DNA of 48,372 nt from Bigelowiella natans CCMP2755 (lineage: Eukaryota > Cercozoa > Chlorarachniophyceae). Within the stretch, counting starts at the first letter, position 1. Each line of letters starts with the position of its first letter. The stretch spans positions 1 to 48,372 of the forward strand of contig ADNK01003221.1 in NCBI GenBank assembly GCA_000320545.1. Reading direction: 5' to 3'. Below, one piece after another: positions 1-12,118 of this stretch. The notes under the pieces are model-generated. The model made no database searches. It was given only the letters and a program-made list of their open reading frames with translations, and was not told the origin of the DNA. The position numbers and the translations under genes were made by a program.

Positions 1-15
1 GGTGAAATATAACGA

Positions 16-358
16 TAACCCTAACCCTAACCCTAACCCTAACCCTAACCCTAACCCTAACCCTAACCCTAACCCTAACCCTAACCCTAACCCTAACCCT
101 AACCCTAACCCTAACCCTAACCCTAACCCTAACCCTAACCCTAACCCTAACCCTAACCCTAACCCTAACCCTAACCCTAACCCTAACCCTAACCCTAACC
201 CTAACCCTAACCCTAACCCTAACCCTAACCCTAACCCTAACCCTAACCCTAACCCTAACCCTAACCCTAACCCTAACCCTAACCCTAACCCTAACCCTAA
301 CCCTAACCCTAACCCTAACCCTAACCCTAGCCCTAACCCTAACCCTAACCCTAACCCT
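16..358. repeat. Telomere repeat tract (CCCTAA)n
   Basis: An almost perfect array of CCCTAA units, the C-rich strand of a TTAGGG telomere, orients the chromosome end to the left. Only the inner edge degenerates, with a CCCTAG unit near 325-330 and CCCTCA/CCCAGC variants from about 355, which is typical of the proximal edge of a telomere. The first 15 bases of the window do not fit the repeat. Confidence 0.97.
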
Positions 359-891
359 CATCCCAGCCCTGGCTTGAACTCTCACCACTTTCCGTGACTC
401 AAAAAACCCTGGTCGGTTTTTGGGACCAGTTTTCCTCACTTTGACCCTCGTTTCGATCGTCACCTTGGTCGTGGCCTAGGAGAAAACCCTGACCAAAAAC
501 CCTGACATTTTGTTGTCCACGTGCAAACTTGAGATTGTGTTGGCTTTGATTTGCACTCACACATCTTGGATGTGCGTTGTGTGTGATGTTTGCACACAAC
601 ATGCATCACCTGCTGTGTCAATTGTGCACGTGCGGTGACCTTGCTGATGTGCACGTCATTGGTGCGTGCGCAAAGCCACGACAATGCATGGTCAATCGTG
701 CTGATGTGTGCGTTGCATGTTGCACACAAGCAATCGCACATTTCGCGTGTTGGAACGACTTTGCCGAGAAAGGCAGGACAACACGCCACGGCGACGTTGC
801 AATGCCGCGCGGATTCGACCCCAATGTGCACAACTGTCCTGCCTGTCACTGCCATGCATTTTTGCTGCTGTCGTGCGAGCTGCTGCGATTT
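359..891. other. Short subtelomeric region without a supported gene
   Basis: After degenerate telomere units and two short 'aaaaaccctg' boxes (about 403-412 and 495-505), this stretch is rich in TGCACGTG, TGTGCG and GCATGC-like words. Several reading frames are open on both strands at once, which fits its composition better than coding. It resembles the convergent intergenic spacers further in. Only about 530 bp separate the telomere from the stop codon of the first gene. Confidence 0.6.
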
Positions 892-2103
892 TTAGCCAGA
901 GGAAGTACCAGTGATAGAAGCAGTTGTAGCCCAATCTCTAGGTTTTCCAGTTAGGATTTTGAGTAGCTTATCTTCTTCCGTACCATGTTTTGGCAAATGT
1001 TTGTACATGAAGCCAACTGTGAGAGGCAAAGACATGAGCACAGCCTCGATGTTGACTCCTGGAACGCTGAAACCCTGTCATCATCAAAGCACACATATCT
1101 TTCATCATCTTGTGTAAATTCTGCTACAACTACCTCCTACAATCTTTTTATCATCATCATCATCATCATCTCATGTTCTTACAAATTTTGTTCCACGATC
1201 ATATACGAGATTGAACTCAACATAGCGTCCATGTCGTAGAGCTTGCCATTTTTTTTCAGTTTCGCCGTACTTTTCCTCACTCCTTTGTAGTAGTAGTCGT
1301 AGTAGTACGTACGTGGCATTGCAGTATTACAGGTAGTAGTGGTAGTATTTGGAATAGTTAACTTCTGATATATAATTCCTCAATACTATGACGACACCAT
1401 TCTACTCCTTCCTCCTTTTCAGAAGACAAGGGCTGCTGTTTTCCTTTGCTCTGATGAGCAATGAATACTCATGCTTATAATAATACCTCTTCTGCAAGAT
1501 TGGAAAGTAGGATGGTTCGAATGTATCCGCACAATCCTATCAATAATGGGATGGACGAAGATTGATCAATAATAGTGCATAGAATCTATATACAGTAGCC
1601 ACTATTGCTTAATATAACTAACACGTAAATAATAAATATTGGGTGTATATTTCTCAGTATTCCGTAATCTTTCTCTCATTCATGCCTAAAATTGAAGAAG
1701 TTCTTCAGCCTTCATGTTCACCAAATTCTTGGTACTCATTATAACACTATATCGTCGTTGTCTTATGATGAATCCCCCCTCTCCTTTTTCTCTACCTTTA
1801 CAAATGAAAAGATGTTCTCCTTTGATCCAGAGTCCTGATGAAACATGAACAACATTATCATTGTGTAATAATAAATTATTATGCGAATTATTATGCGTTA
1901 TTCCAGCGTTTTCGCCGTGACATTTCTTTTTCTTTTTCTTCAACAAGAATGATTTTATGAACATCAACATCCTCTCATTCTTCTTGGTCCATAGAGGTTT
2001 TACAACCAAATCGTCAAAAAATATGCCCCCAATTCCCCTTGCCTCCTTTCTTGCAGTATGATAAAAGTACCTATAAATGGGGAGGGTGTTGGGACAGCAG
2101 TAA

Positions 2104-2134
<31 letters not shown>

Positions 2135-3718
2135 TATAATTACTCGTCGGCCCACTTCTTGAATTTTGGATAATATTCAGGGTTGTGCTTGTCACATGCT
2201 CTTTTCAGTAGAGAATGCAAGTGATGAGCGTCCTGCAACAACCAAAAAGGATATTATCTATCATCATCAGCTCTATAATATTATTGCCGCTACTGCTGCT
2301 ACAATTATCCTCGCCAAGGAATCATTCAATGACAATACCATCAATACCTCTTCGAATAGGTAAATTGGGGTAAGATCCTGACCTCCACCAAACCACCTGA
2401 TAATATTGATGATGATTATGGACATAGTAGTGGATTGCGTGATGAATTGAGGCAGAAAGGAAAGGAAGATACAAAGATCTGTAGTAGTTGATAGAGTAGT
2501 AGTTCTATGTCCCAAAAGAAGCCGCAAGAAAGCATTGATGTCATCATTTGATCATAGGCAGTTGTAGTAGTAACATGGCTCCTCCTACATACTACTACTA
2601 CCATGCAACTACTGATCCATCGTCTTTTGTGATCTGGAAATGTCGATAATTGAAGTGTACTGTTGGAGCTTTCGGATTCACTTTTAATCATACAAAACCA
2701 GCAAACGGATTCACTTCAGTAATACAAAAGCAGCAATAGTTATTGCTACATTAGTTGTAAAAACCTCTACTTCGCATACAATTAATAATTTTATGCAGCA
2801 GCAACAGCACTACCAAAAACAAGAACAACTGTATTGTTGAATAACTTATATCCATCATACTTCATCATCATCATCATGATGCATTACATTGTATACATTT
2901 TAACAATTACCTGGATGCACAATGCAACTAATGCCATTGACCCACATACTGAGATCATTTACTTCACCAGTAGCTAGATATTCCTATCAAGTGGTGGCAG
3001 TAGTACAGCACATTAGACTACATGTAGGTTGGTGGTGAGACGTTCCTTCTCAAATACAGTAGTAGCTCTATCCTCCTCGCCTTTCATTAATTGGAAGAGT
3101 TATATTAAATACATTGCACACAGATTCCCCAATGTTCCACGGAGATAATGCTAAATTGATGTTTACTTGCAGGGGGAGGGGGGAAGTAGATGTTCTTCTT
3201 CTTCAAAAAATAGACTAGTTAATCATATTAATGTAATAATACTCATATACTACTCCCAACAACCTAACCTATCTGTCTACCTACCTACCTTTAGTGCTGG
3301 ATGATTATGGGCCATTTGCTTCGCCATTCCTGATTTATTGTTGATGATGGCTCTAATTATCATTCATTCTTTCGGTGTTATGTTATGATGGATAATATCT
3401 ACCAACAAAATACTACGACTAACTACTCATCATCATTATAATAATCTGAATCAAGACATTTTTTCATTCAGCTGTTACAATTTCATTTTGAATTATTATT
3501 ATTTAGGTCTACCACTACTACTTTCTACTACTACTACTTGGGTTGAGCTTCTTGCTTAACATCGTCACTCCTGATAAAATAATAAAATAAAAAAATGATA
3601 AATTATGGTAGTATTGACCATCATTCTGCAGTATCTATTTATATATTGATTGTTGTACGGATTACCTACTCCAGCTTTCTCCACAACTAGTCCTGTGTTG
3701 TACAGCACGTATCAGTCT

Positions 3719-3759
<41 letters not shown>

Positions 3760-5449
3760 AGTGTGTTGATGCTAGTAGAAAGAACTAATACCACACCTAC
3801 TGAGTTATTATAAATCATGGAGATAATAAATAGTATTAACGTCGTTTACCGCCTTGCATCACCGCAGTGATACCCAATTTTCCATTTTCTCGCCTGGTGA
3901 AAAAGTAAATTCAATTATACTTGGCACACTGCTCGAAAAAAAGAGATCTATGAATAAGGAAATTGATTACGATGATTATCACAGAAATGTCTTCTCGTCG
4001 CTTTTCTCTTACCTGTCATCCACATCGACACGAAATTTCAAGGGTGTTTCCAGGCCTAAATATGAGTAGTCATCGTCACTATCATCAACATCATCATTAG
4101 GACACATAGATCTGCTGCACGTACTGCACCTTTGCGATCTGAATGGAAATATGCGTTTTCGACCCAAGCCTACAGAATAATAATAACAAGTCAACAGAGA
4201 TTACATTCACATCATTAATAGAATTAATCCTGCATTTTGGTATTAATTTACACTTTAACCTTACGCTCCATTGCGTCCAACCTAAAAGGAGTGTTTAGTC
4301 TATTATTCGATGTTTGCAAATCTTAACACATCTGTGGAGTGTCATTAATCCCCATTCTTCCATACCGTTGAATTATCGACGCTTGCAACATAGTAGTCAG
4401 CTGCACCATATCTATCTTTGTTTTGTCTCCACACTCTTCTTCTAAGGCACCTTATAGCAGTATTAGTAGTAGTGGTAGTAGTAGCAGTAGTAAGAGTAAT
4501 GAAATGGAGAAAGAAGTACTTTATAATAAGAAATGAGTATTGGCCAGAGTATTTATTTACCGAGAGGATACACAGGACAAAATAAAGAGATATTTGTGGT
4601 GGAAGTAATAATTAGAAAAATAGTCGTCGAAATGCTGGAGCTAGTTTGTAGACGGAGAGATCATCATGGAAGAACTATTAAAGCGGAAAACATGCTAAAG
4701 CTTCTGCTCTAATTTCATCTTAACAAAAAACCAGTGTACTTAATTTTATCCTTTCAGAAATGAGAAGCAATTAAAGTGGCTTTTCATCCTCTATCCTGCC
4801 TATCATCGGTATATTCCCCTCCTCCTCCTCCCCCTCCTCCGTTGTTAATGTACCAAGGAAGAATTTATAGGCCCATTCTCCTCCGTAATACGGTTGTCCA
4901 CTTCCTACCCACTGATCGCCTTAGAAACGACGACGGTGACGACGACATATTCAACGAACGATGTTAGGATGTGTGTTCTTAAAATATGTGGTGTGTAGTA
5001 GTTAATGGTGAGTATTCCAACAAAATTCTTCTTGTTCTCGTCGTTCTTCCTACGATGTTTTTGAGTGGCCTCTGCAAAGCGCCATGTCGAAATCTATTTG
5101 ATAATAGCAACAACAATTCTCTGTAAAAATACTACGAATTTTACGAAGGATTCGATGGAACAATAAGGGGTAATTAATGTCATCGTTATCATTATGATAA
5201 TCATTTTGATCATCATCTCATCATCATCTTCACATCATTATCTGCCTCACAATCACCATTATCATAAGCATCATACAATCATTATTAGTCAACTATGCCA
5301 ACGGTAATATATTCGAAAAATGATGGAGTCTAGCTAGCTACCATAGTGCTGGCTCCGACTAGTGACACAGAGACAGCAGTTGCAGCTTTGAGCAGCGTGC
5401 GTCGTCGTCGGGTTGTAAAAGAAAGAAATCGAGTAACGAAGAGTGGCAT
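892..5449 (-). CDS. CPOX: Oxygen-dependent coproporphyrinogen III oxidase (HemF/CPOX family)
   Basis: This enzyme oxidatively decarboxylates coproporphyrinogen III to protoporphyrinogen IX in haem synthesis. Exons in transcript order are 5449-5342, 4055-4013 (tentative), about 3078-3035 (tentative), 2973-2911, 2680-2602, 2396-2348, 2232-2144, 2070-2007, 1834-1796, 1585-1487, 1275-1183 and 1074-892. From 2680 onward every phase matches. Family signatures are [24 protein letters not shown] (split across a junction), [44 protein letters not shown] and EAVLMSLPL. Exon 1 gives an Arg-rich presequence followed by a hydrophobic stretch ([14 protein letters not shown]), like the bipartite signal of mitochondrial intermembrane-space CPOX; this is inferred. 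The GVN-containing region between the VFEK-like exon and the 2973 exon was not resolved. The stop codon lies about 530 bp from the telomere. Confidence 0.88.
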
Positions 5450-6457
5450 TGTAATGCAAGGATTTGGTTTCGCTGGTAGTACCACCCTGCTGCTGCTTGT
5501 TGCGACTAGTCTATTCTGAAAGGAGGTTTGGGCGGAGGAGGGTAGGTAGATCTGCTGGGTGTGGCGATACGAGCACTGCGGGCACTGCTGTCAGTGGGGT
5601 AGTTATTACCCGTTGTTATTAGATTAATCCCGGGATTGTTTGCTCCTCATTACATGTACATGTACATGTACTATTTTAATTTTGATGAATGCGTTCGCGT
5701 AGTTCGCGTGGATGTTTTCCAATTTTTTCACCTAAAAACCCAATGATTAGCCGACGACACGCATCACACGACGAAAAGCCGTTGTGCAAGTGTGCAGTCA
5801 TTTGTTGACCATTTACAGAGCGTTCCGTAGGAAAAAGTGGTACTTGAAGCTATTAGTTACCGGAAACGGCAGCAAGAAATATTGGCGGAAACATCGTACT
5901 AGATCTAAACATACACACGTTTGGATTTTAGTGGTAAAAGACATCATGAACACCTTGTCGTAGCAAGGATATCACCAAACATTTGTTACAAAATTATGCG
6001 ATAGGAGTAGTAACGATCGTACGCAGCCTGGATGATCAGCTGGATCAACCTGCTCGTGGTATATGTAGTAGTATCTGGCTCTCCCCTTGTCTGGCACAGT
6101 GTTAGATATATTCTTCAAGCTTCAAGCAGTGTGTTGAGCACTTGTGCGGCACCCTGCTGCTCTTTACTCATGCTGTTCTGCCGCTGTGAGTGGACCTGTT
6201 ATGCAGATTTGTTATGATCCGTGCATCCTGCTAAGTAATAAGGTTTGGTGGGGATAATATCCTCAGTGAAATTGGATTACTCACGACGCTGACGATGCGA
6301 GGAGTCGTCCAATATTTCTCAATAATCGTAGTAATAGTGCTCGTTATCGAAGGCCAATGTGCTGTATTAGAACACTCTGCTACTCGAGATTGTTCGAAGC
6401 ATTTCGGAACTTATCACCGTGGTGGTATCAATAAGCTAAGGTCAGCATAATTTGACA
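5450..6457. promoter_or_regulatory. Divergent intergenic region between CPOX and the next gene
   Basis: This holds the 5' flanks of CPOX (leftward) and of the plus-strand gene starting at 6458. It includes a GGTACATGTACATGTACTA-type tract near 5655-5671 (tacatgtacatgtacatgta) and exon-like plus-strand fragments near 6029-6058. A 51-codon frame with a signal peptide (6295-6450) is listed separately. No core promoter element could be defined with confidence. Confidence 0.4.
6295..6450 (+). CDS. Possible small secreted protein or first exon (unrecognised)
   Basis: A 51-aa frame begins with a textbook signal sequence (MRGVVQYFSIIVVIVLVIEG, then QCA as a possible cleavage region), followed by a short cysteine-containing tail and a TAA stop. 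A GT donor-like site (AAG/GTCAGC) lies just before the stop, so it could be the first exon of a longer gene. It is not in frame with the gene starting at 6458 and only 7 bases separate them, so a direct splice between the two is not plausible. It may instead be an upstream frame in that gene's leader. Confidence 0.3.
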   Translation: MRGVVQYFSIIVVIVLVIEGQCAVLEHSATRDCSKHFGTYHRGGINKLRSA

Positions 6458-6902
6458 ATGGAAAAACTGAAGCCTAATTTTTACAAAATACGTAAAGGAA
6501 AAGAATCATAGAGACTCGTGCAGTCAAAGATCCAAGAAGATACAACATTTATGTTAGAACGGTAGTACACTTGGCGTTGAATATGATATTGAAATAGCTT
6601 CATGACCTAGATCATACAGGAATTACCAAACTGGAGAAATGTGCAAATTGAACCTGAGAAGACTGCTCCAATGCCAAAAATTGATAAGTACAAGATAATT
6701 CATTCAAAACATACATACAACTATGCGTACACATAATGATTTAAAACACACACTTTATCATTAAGTGACGAGGATGTGTATGAGAGCATGGAAGCATCGA
6801 TTCATCTTCTTGGGCCTGTGACAGCTCTCTCGGTAACTCGTTGTTCCTCCATCTTCATGAGTGAAATGATAAACACACACACACACATACACACACACAC
6901 AC

Positions 6903-6945
<43 letters not shown>

Positions 6946-8242
6946 ATGTCTGTGTGTTTGTACATATACGAATATTTACTGAATTATGCTTAATGAAAGA
7001 CAAAGGTTGCAATGGTAATAAGGCCAAAAATGAACATAATACTCTTGAAGGTTGCACAAGGGTGGCTCCAAATGGATGTCAATATGAGCAAAGAAGAGCA
7101 TGATAGAATACAAAAAATGATGCTTTGGGTCACAGATATTCAGGTTACATCCACAAAGTTATGTTTCTTAAACAAATTGCAAATGTTATTACGATAAGTC
7201 ACATCCATGCTTGTAATATTTTTAAACTCGCCGATACATGCATATTGACGCTCAAGAATTGGTTAAGGATTCCTCTTTATTGCAGCATTTATGATTCTAA
7301 CAGCCTCAGTATCCAAAAACATGGCATCAAAACAACTTGCCTCACAAATACGTCTTAGGGTAAAGTTAGTAATAACTTATGACGTAGTAGTATATGGCCC
7401 CCTCCGGTTGTTGTTCTATCCACTTATTGTAACACGCTTTTACTTTCAAATGTGTATGTTATTCCAGTGTTATGTTCTGTCGGCAGCAACTTTTGCCTTG
7501 ACTATTATATTCAACCTTAATATTCTCATTAACAGCTCATTCGCGCAGGAAGAATGTTTGAGTATTATGCTTATCACCGTTGAATTTGTGGATTGGTACT
7601 AGTATAAAATTATCAATGCAGCATACTTCTATATTACCCACTTTCTATGTCGTTGCAGTACAATCGAGTAGAGCCTGTGTAACACAAAGTATCCTTTGTT
7701 TTGTCACTCTTTTCAGGCTTCCATCATGTCCTCTATTCAGTGTTCAACATTTACATTTCAACCCGAACAACAAAGGTTTGAATATGAATGGGGGAGTGAG
7801 TGGGTAGTAACCTAAATGAATTACCCCCCCCCCCCCCCCCCCCCCTCTCTCTCTCTCTCTCTGTCTGTGTCTATGCGTCCATCAAGGCATGAAAGACCTT
7901 GCAGCGATTAAAACTGTCAACAAATTAAAGGAGATCAGCGACAGGTGGCAGCCATAATTAAAATGCAATAATTTAACTTGACTTCTGGCTGATGGTATAA
8001 TAATGGTACATCAGCCTTCATGTCCCAATTGTTTATAAGAATTTCCAAGAGGATGACAAGGAAGAAATGGACCTCCTTAGGTATTATTACTAATCTGTAT
8101 AATAGTGTGTCATTATTAAACAGAGGATGAAAGGCATTTTTAATGTTATAGGCTACTACTTGTCCGTGATGACAACAATAGTTGGAAGTTTTTACTCGAG
8201 CATGTTGCTGGAATATTCCCAGATGTACCAACTATCGAATAA
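6458..8242 (+). CDS. Unrecognised conserved-looking protein, 11 exons, about 229 aa
   Basis: I do not recognise the family. Eleven exons join with matching phases: 6458-6491, 6524-6561, 6620-6687, 6766-6832, 7051-7143, 7304-7359, 7536-7595, 7717-7775, 7887-7944, 8015-8080 and 8152-8242, giving 229 aa ending IFPDVPTIE. The protein has no membrane segment; short stretches include KDPRRYNIYVRTELPNW, YPKTWHQNNLPHKYVLG, HLHFNPNNKG and VRDDNNSWKFLLEHVAG. The acceptors have clear pyrimidine tracts, and one has a TCTAAC-like branch site (7296-7303). One intron contains a (CA)n-(TA)n block (6872-6942), another a long C-run with CT repeats (7824-7861). An alternative stop at 7957 exists if the 7944 donor is not used. 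The start at 6458 is the first in-frame ATG found, so upstream coding exons remain possible. Confidence 0.65.
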
Positions 8243-8480
8243 CGATGAAGTACTGCTAATTACTGGAAATTGAAGTTGCATACAACATTGCACGAACAAT
8301 GCTTCATTGAACATACTCTAAATAATATTGCCCACATAGAATCGCAATGATACAGGATAACTACATTACGGTTTTCGAAAATTCTATCTAGCGGTGATAG
8401 TAATCGTGTATTCATGAACCGTGAAGCTTGGTATCATTCTTGCGAAAACAGTGAAATCGTGTAAAGTATACTATTATGAT

Positions 8481-8514
<34 letters not shown>

Positions 8515-9749
8515 TATAAAAATGTGTGTGTGTCCGTCTGTCTGTCTGTCTGTCTAAGTCTGTCTGTGTGTGTGCGTGTACAATAACAATGTGCGTGCAT
8601 AATAAACCTGCAACCCACGCAGCGACAAAAGCGAATCTTACCCACAAATGATGATTCATTCATTGAGCTTCAAATGCTGAGAACAAAGATCACATGTTCA
8701 CATCTATGCAACCCTTTCTTGACAACAAAGGCGCGACCTATTCTTTGTGTTGCATTTTCACATTGTTCACTTCAGCATGTTCAGCATTTTTGTGCGGCAC
8801 AAGCATCATTTTTTGTTTCAACATGGCTATGCTTGCCAAGATCAGCATGTAGTTGGGCGGGAGAAAATGAAAGTCGAGATGGATGTCGCGATGAATTGTT
8901 GATGAGAATGAATCCACGTGTGCGCTTGGCTGCAAAAGCACGCGTCCAAGTCTACATCGCACAGCAGGGAGCCCTGTCATCAATGGCACTCGAAACGTCA
9001 TCAGTTTGAACAACGTATAAACGAGAACATTGAAACAGAATAAAGTCGAGGCGACAGGGGGCTAGCCCTCAATTTTTTCAGTGCGTGATCTCGCAATATG
9101 TTGCGATGACGTAGCGGCGAGTGTGTTGCGGGCCTGCGATGCAAATTCACATTATTCGATCATTGTGTCAACATGCAAGCAAGCAACACAACTCCAATCA
9201 CAATGCACAGTGTGGCTTCTGGAACATTTCCTGACTTTTTTTGTTTTTTTCGATTCGCAAAAATTGTCATCATCCACATGCTAATCTTAGCAACTAGCCA
9301 CACGTTTGATTCTGCCCCACGTGATGCGACACATGCTCGCATCACACCAGTGCAGATCGTTGCCTAGATTGTTTGCATCTGTCGATCTAGACATGCACTT
9401 TAGCTAACAAGGCTAAGCGATTGCATGCTACGCGTGCAATTGTCGGCACATCTAGACATGCGGTCAGACGACGACATGTGCTAGTGTGCGGAATAATCGA
9501 AAATCATCATCATTGATCAGCTTGCACTAACGAGCCGCTAGCTATGTCACACGTGCGCCATTCTCTAGTTCTAGCTAGGCTAGCCAAAGTGCACATGTAC
9601 CGGAATGTACTAGCATGGCGATCAAACGATGCACGAGGACACAGTGTGCGGTGCCAATGAAAATTAAAAACATAGGAAATACAATTAAAGAAGGGCAATA
9701 ACCTTTTTATTGATACTTTAATCGTTCAATTCATGTAAGATAGTGTTGT
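8243..9749. other. Convergent spacer (3'-3') with palindrome-rich DNA
   Basis: This lies between the 3' ends of the 6458 gene and CSN1. It contains (CA)n at about 8484-8513 and a TCTG block at 8534-8570. From about 8690 it switches to less AT-rich DNA dense in GCATG, CTAG and GATC palindromes. One exact copy of CACATCTAGACATG is at 9447-9460 and a close copy at 9385-9395. Open frames here overlap on both strands and show no splice or family support. Confidence 0.6.
9447..9460 (+). repeat. Spacer motif CACATCTAGACATG
   Basis: This is one of three exact copies in the window. The others are at 14068-14081 (reverse complement) and 32103-32116. All three fall in convergent intergenic spacers. Near-copies occur at 9385-9395, 13929-13938 and 31989-32001. 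The core CATCTAGA(C/T)G is nearly palindromic. Function is unknown. Confidence 0.6.
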
Positions 9750-10007
9750 CTAAAGTGGATTCATATCTCCTGCCCTCACTGGTCCTTTAGAATCTCCACC
9801 TGAGTTCTTTTGGGATATCATCACCGCGAAATCATTGGCTTGGAGACTCATTCTCAAAAGCAATCTTCGCAAATCGCGCACATATTCGTTTCCAATATCT
9901 AGAGCCTTTTCGTAGGTTTCAACTCGGAGATCTGTGTCCCTCGCAATAACCACCTTTGCATAAGAACAAAGGAAAAATAATAAGATGACGCTCCAACGGT
10001 GCTCTTC

Positions 10008-10044
<37 letters not shown>

Positions 10045-10059
10045 CATATTTACATATTG

Positions 10060-10098
<39 letters not shown>

Positions 10099-12118
10099 TG
10101 TGTGTGTATTGACTTTTGTTAGCACCTTTTTCACATTATCGATTCTTGCTTGAACAGCTCCACGTTCAATCAGACTAACAAGCCTATTTTCCATTTCATT
10201 TTGTGAAACCCCGAACGCTTCTGCCATTCTTGAGATCTTTGCATGAGAGAAAGGTCTGAAGAACAATCACACGTCTTGAGATATTATTAATAATATTTTG
10301 TGGAGAATTTAACTTACACAAAGTATTGTACGACTGCAAGCTCATGAATCTTTTGGTAAAGGTCCTTTTGATGTTTTGACATGTAATAATCTAGAAGAAC
10401 GTCCACCTGTTCATCAAATTTGTATGAATACGATCAGGCAAGCCATTTTTTCCTCCTGTATCGCATATGTAGTATTTATACCTTCATTGACTCTAGATGC
10501 TCAAAAGCTTTCTTGAACTTGCATTGAACAAAATTTTGAACCATCTCTACAAGACCCGGTACGAGGGACATGAACTTCTTGAATTCTCCGGATTTCAGTA
10601 ACTATAAGTTCATTCATAATGTCAGACTAAATAGAGACTGGGCACAAGAAAATTACGCTTGATTGCAGCTGTGCCCTTCGAAACGATGCCATTGCGCATA
10701 AGGTTCCATAAATCGCTACATCCCGTTTCGAAATAATCTGGTTTGGTAAATGGACGATGAGAAATGCACAAAACGAGTAGATGAATACGCTTGCATATCC
10801 ATAATCCATACTTTTTACCTCTGGGCAATCAATTTCGAAGGAAATGAGTTTGAATACATGTGCTGCATTCTCGAATTGGCCCTTTACTAAGTGATGGATT
10901 CCACTTGCAGCTTTAATCTTAGCCTGGACAGCTGCCTTCGTTCCAAACTGGGTCTTTAACTTTGGACCCCATATCTAATCAGATTATACATTTAGGAGAT
11001 AGATAGATGGTGAGAAACGTTGTTGAACAATATATATTTGATGCTTATTTCTGACACTACGGTTATTATTATTATTATTATTATCATTATTACCTCAGGT
11101 AGCTTGATCATGGTCGGCCTGAATTCTGATCCTTCCTTATAGATGAGATTCTCTATCTCAGCCAAACGGCAGAATAGTTTATCCTGAAATTGAACAATTA
11201 TATAAATTTGGATTTATTTCACGTAAACTACTACAGTAATAATTCCCCACCTCCACAGAGTTTTGATGGTGAGCAAAATCAGCACATTCCCGCACTCTTA
11301 TCTGTGCATCTCTAAAATTGCTACAATCTTGCAAGAATTTGATGTATTCTCTCCGTTTGGCCTAATTGTCAAAGAGTACTTATTATTTTTCTTGGTCGAC
11401 CAGCACAAGTGAATCATAACCCACTCATAGATTAGTACGATTAGCTACTACCTGAGCCGGAACGTAGTCGTCATCATGTTTGCTAATTTCTGCAGCTAGA
11501 GTGTGATCCCTCTCGTTGTTTTCTCGTCGCATAGTTTCAACCCAAGATGAATCATACCCCCACTCGTCTCCAAGACCCTCCTGCAACAATTCTCTTGCGG
11601 TTGATACGATATTGGTATATCCTTGAACGTCCCTTCCTTTCTTGAGCTCTAATAAATAAGTAAATGATTAAATGTTAAATGCACCATCATAATAGAATAA
11701 GTTCGCACCTGAGATAGCTGTACGGAATGCAGCCAGACGTACGCTTGGACATTTATTGCCGATGAATACCAAGCGCTTTATCTTAAAATACACGCACTTA
11801 TCAGATTTGTTATATAAATTTCGCTCAAAAATATTAGAAGAACCTTCGTGTGTCCTCGGTACTCGGAAATGTAATTCTTAAGATCAAAATCCTTGCACAC
11901 ACAATATACCGGATAAACGTTACTCTGGGTCAATATCTTTGCTTTAAGGGGAGGGGCAAACTTTACTACTACCTGATGTTCAACTTCTTGGTTATTTTTC
12001 GATGATACATGGGCAACTCCGTTGCTCCTATCATTTGGATGTTGGCATGTGATTTATAATTCCGAGATCCATTGGGAAAATATGTCGATTAAAACCTTTT
12101 TTTCTCCTCAACTGACAT
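9750..12118 (-). CDS. CSN1: COP9 signalosome subunit 1
   Basis: This is a subunit of the COP9 signalosome, which removes NEDD8 from cullin-RING ubiquitin ligases. Thirteen exons in transcript order: 12118-12096, 12027-11973, 11924-11844, 11781-11709, 11648-11452, 11361-11251, 11183-11094, 10974-10819, 10737-10657, 10601-10482, 10406-10318, 10255-10126 and 9953-9750. All phases agree and give about 469 aa, near the usual size. Signatures are FDLKNYISEYRGHTKIKRL and FIGNKCPSVRLAAFRTA near the N-terminus, DVAIYGTLCAMASFRRAQLQ in the middle, and the PCI part with PFSHAKISRMAEAFGVS and RGAVQARIDN. The short acidic/Gly tail ends GDMNPL, like other CSN1 proteins. CSN1 is preferred over Rpn7 because of the VAIYG block and the tail. 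The start is uncertain: the frame is open for about 70 codons upstream of 12118 without an ATG. One intron holds (TA)n and (GT)n runs at 10012-10107. Confidence 0.9.
10012..10107 (+). repeat. (TA)n and (GT)n in a CSN1 intron
   Basis: An AT run (about 10012-10041) and a GT run (about 10062-10107) lie in the last CSN1 intron. They illustrate how microsatellites sit inside introns rather than exons here. Confidence 0.95.

Noticed and set aside
2..397. Plus-strand open frame of Asn-Pro repeats
   Set aside because: It is a translation of the telomere repeat.
460..954. Overlapping open frames on both strands of the subtelomere
   Set aside because: Several frames are open at once in palindrome-rich DNA, with no splice or homology support; one overlaps the CPOX last exon antisense.
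3121..3180. Minus-strand GVN-like segment ([13 protein letters not shown]) as the missing CPOX motif
   Set aside because: It lies upstream of the VFEK-like exon in transcript order, whereas the family has VFEK before GVN, and the splice signals are weak.
7935..8231. Minus-strand open frame of 98 codons
   Set aside because: It is antisense to the last three exons of the 6458 gene, which join in phase.
8674..9013. Opposing open frames in the convergent spacer
   Set aside because: The composition resembles the other spacers and no family or splice evidence exists.
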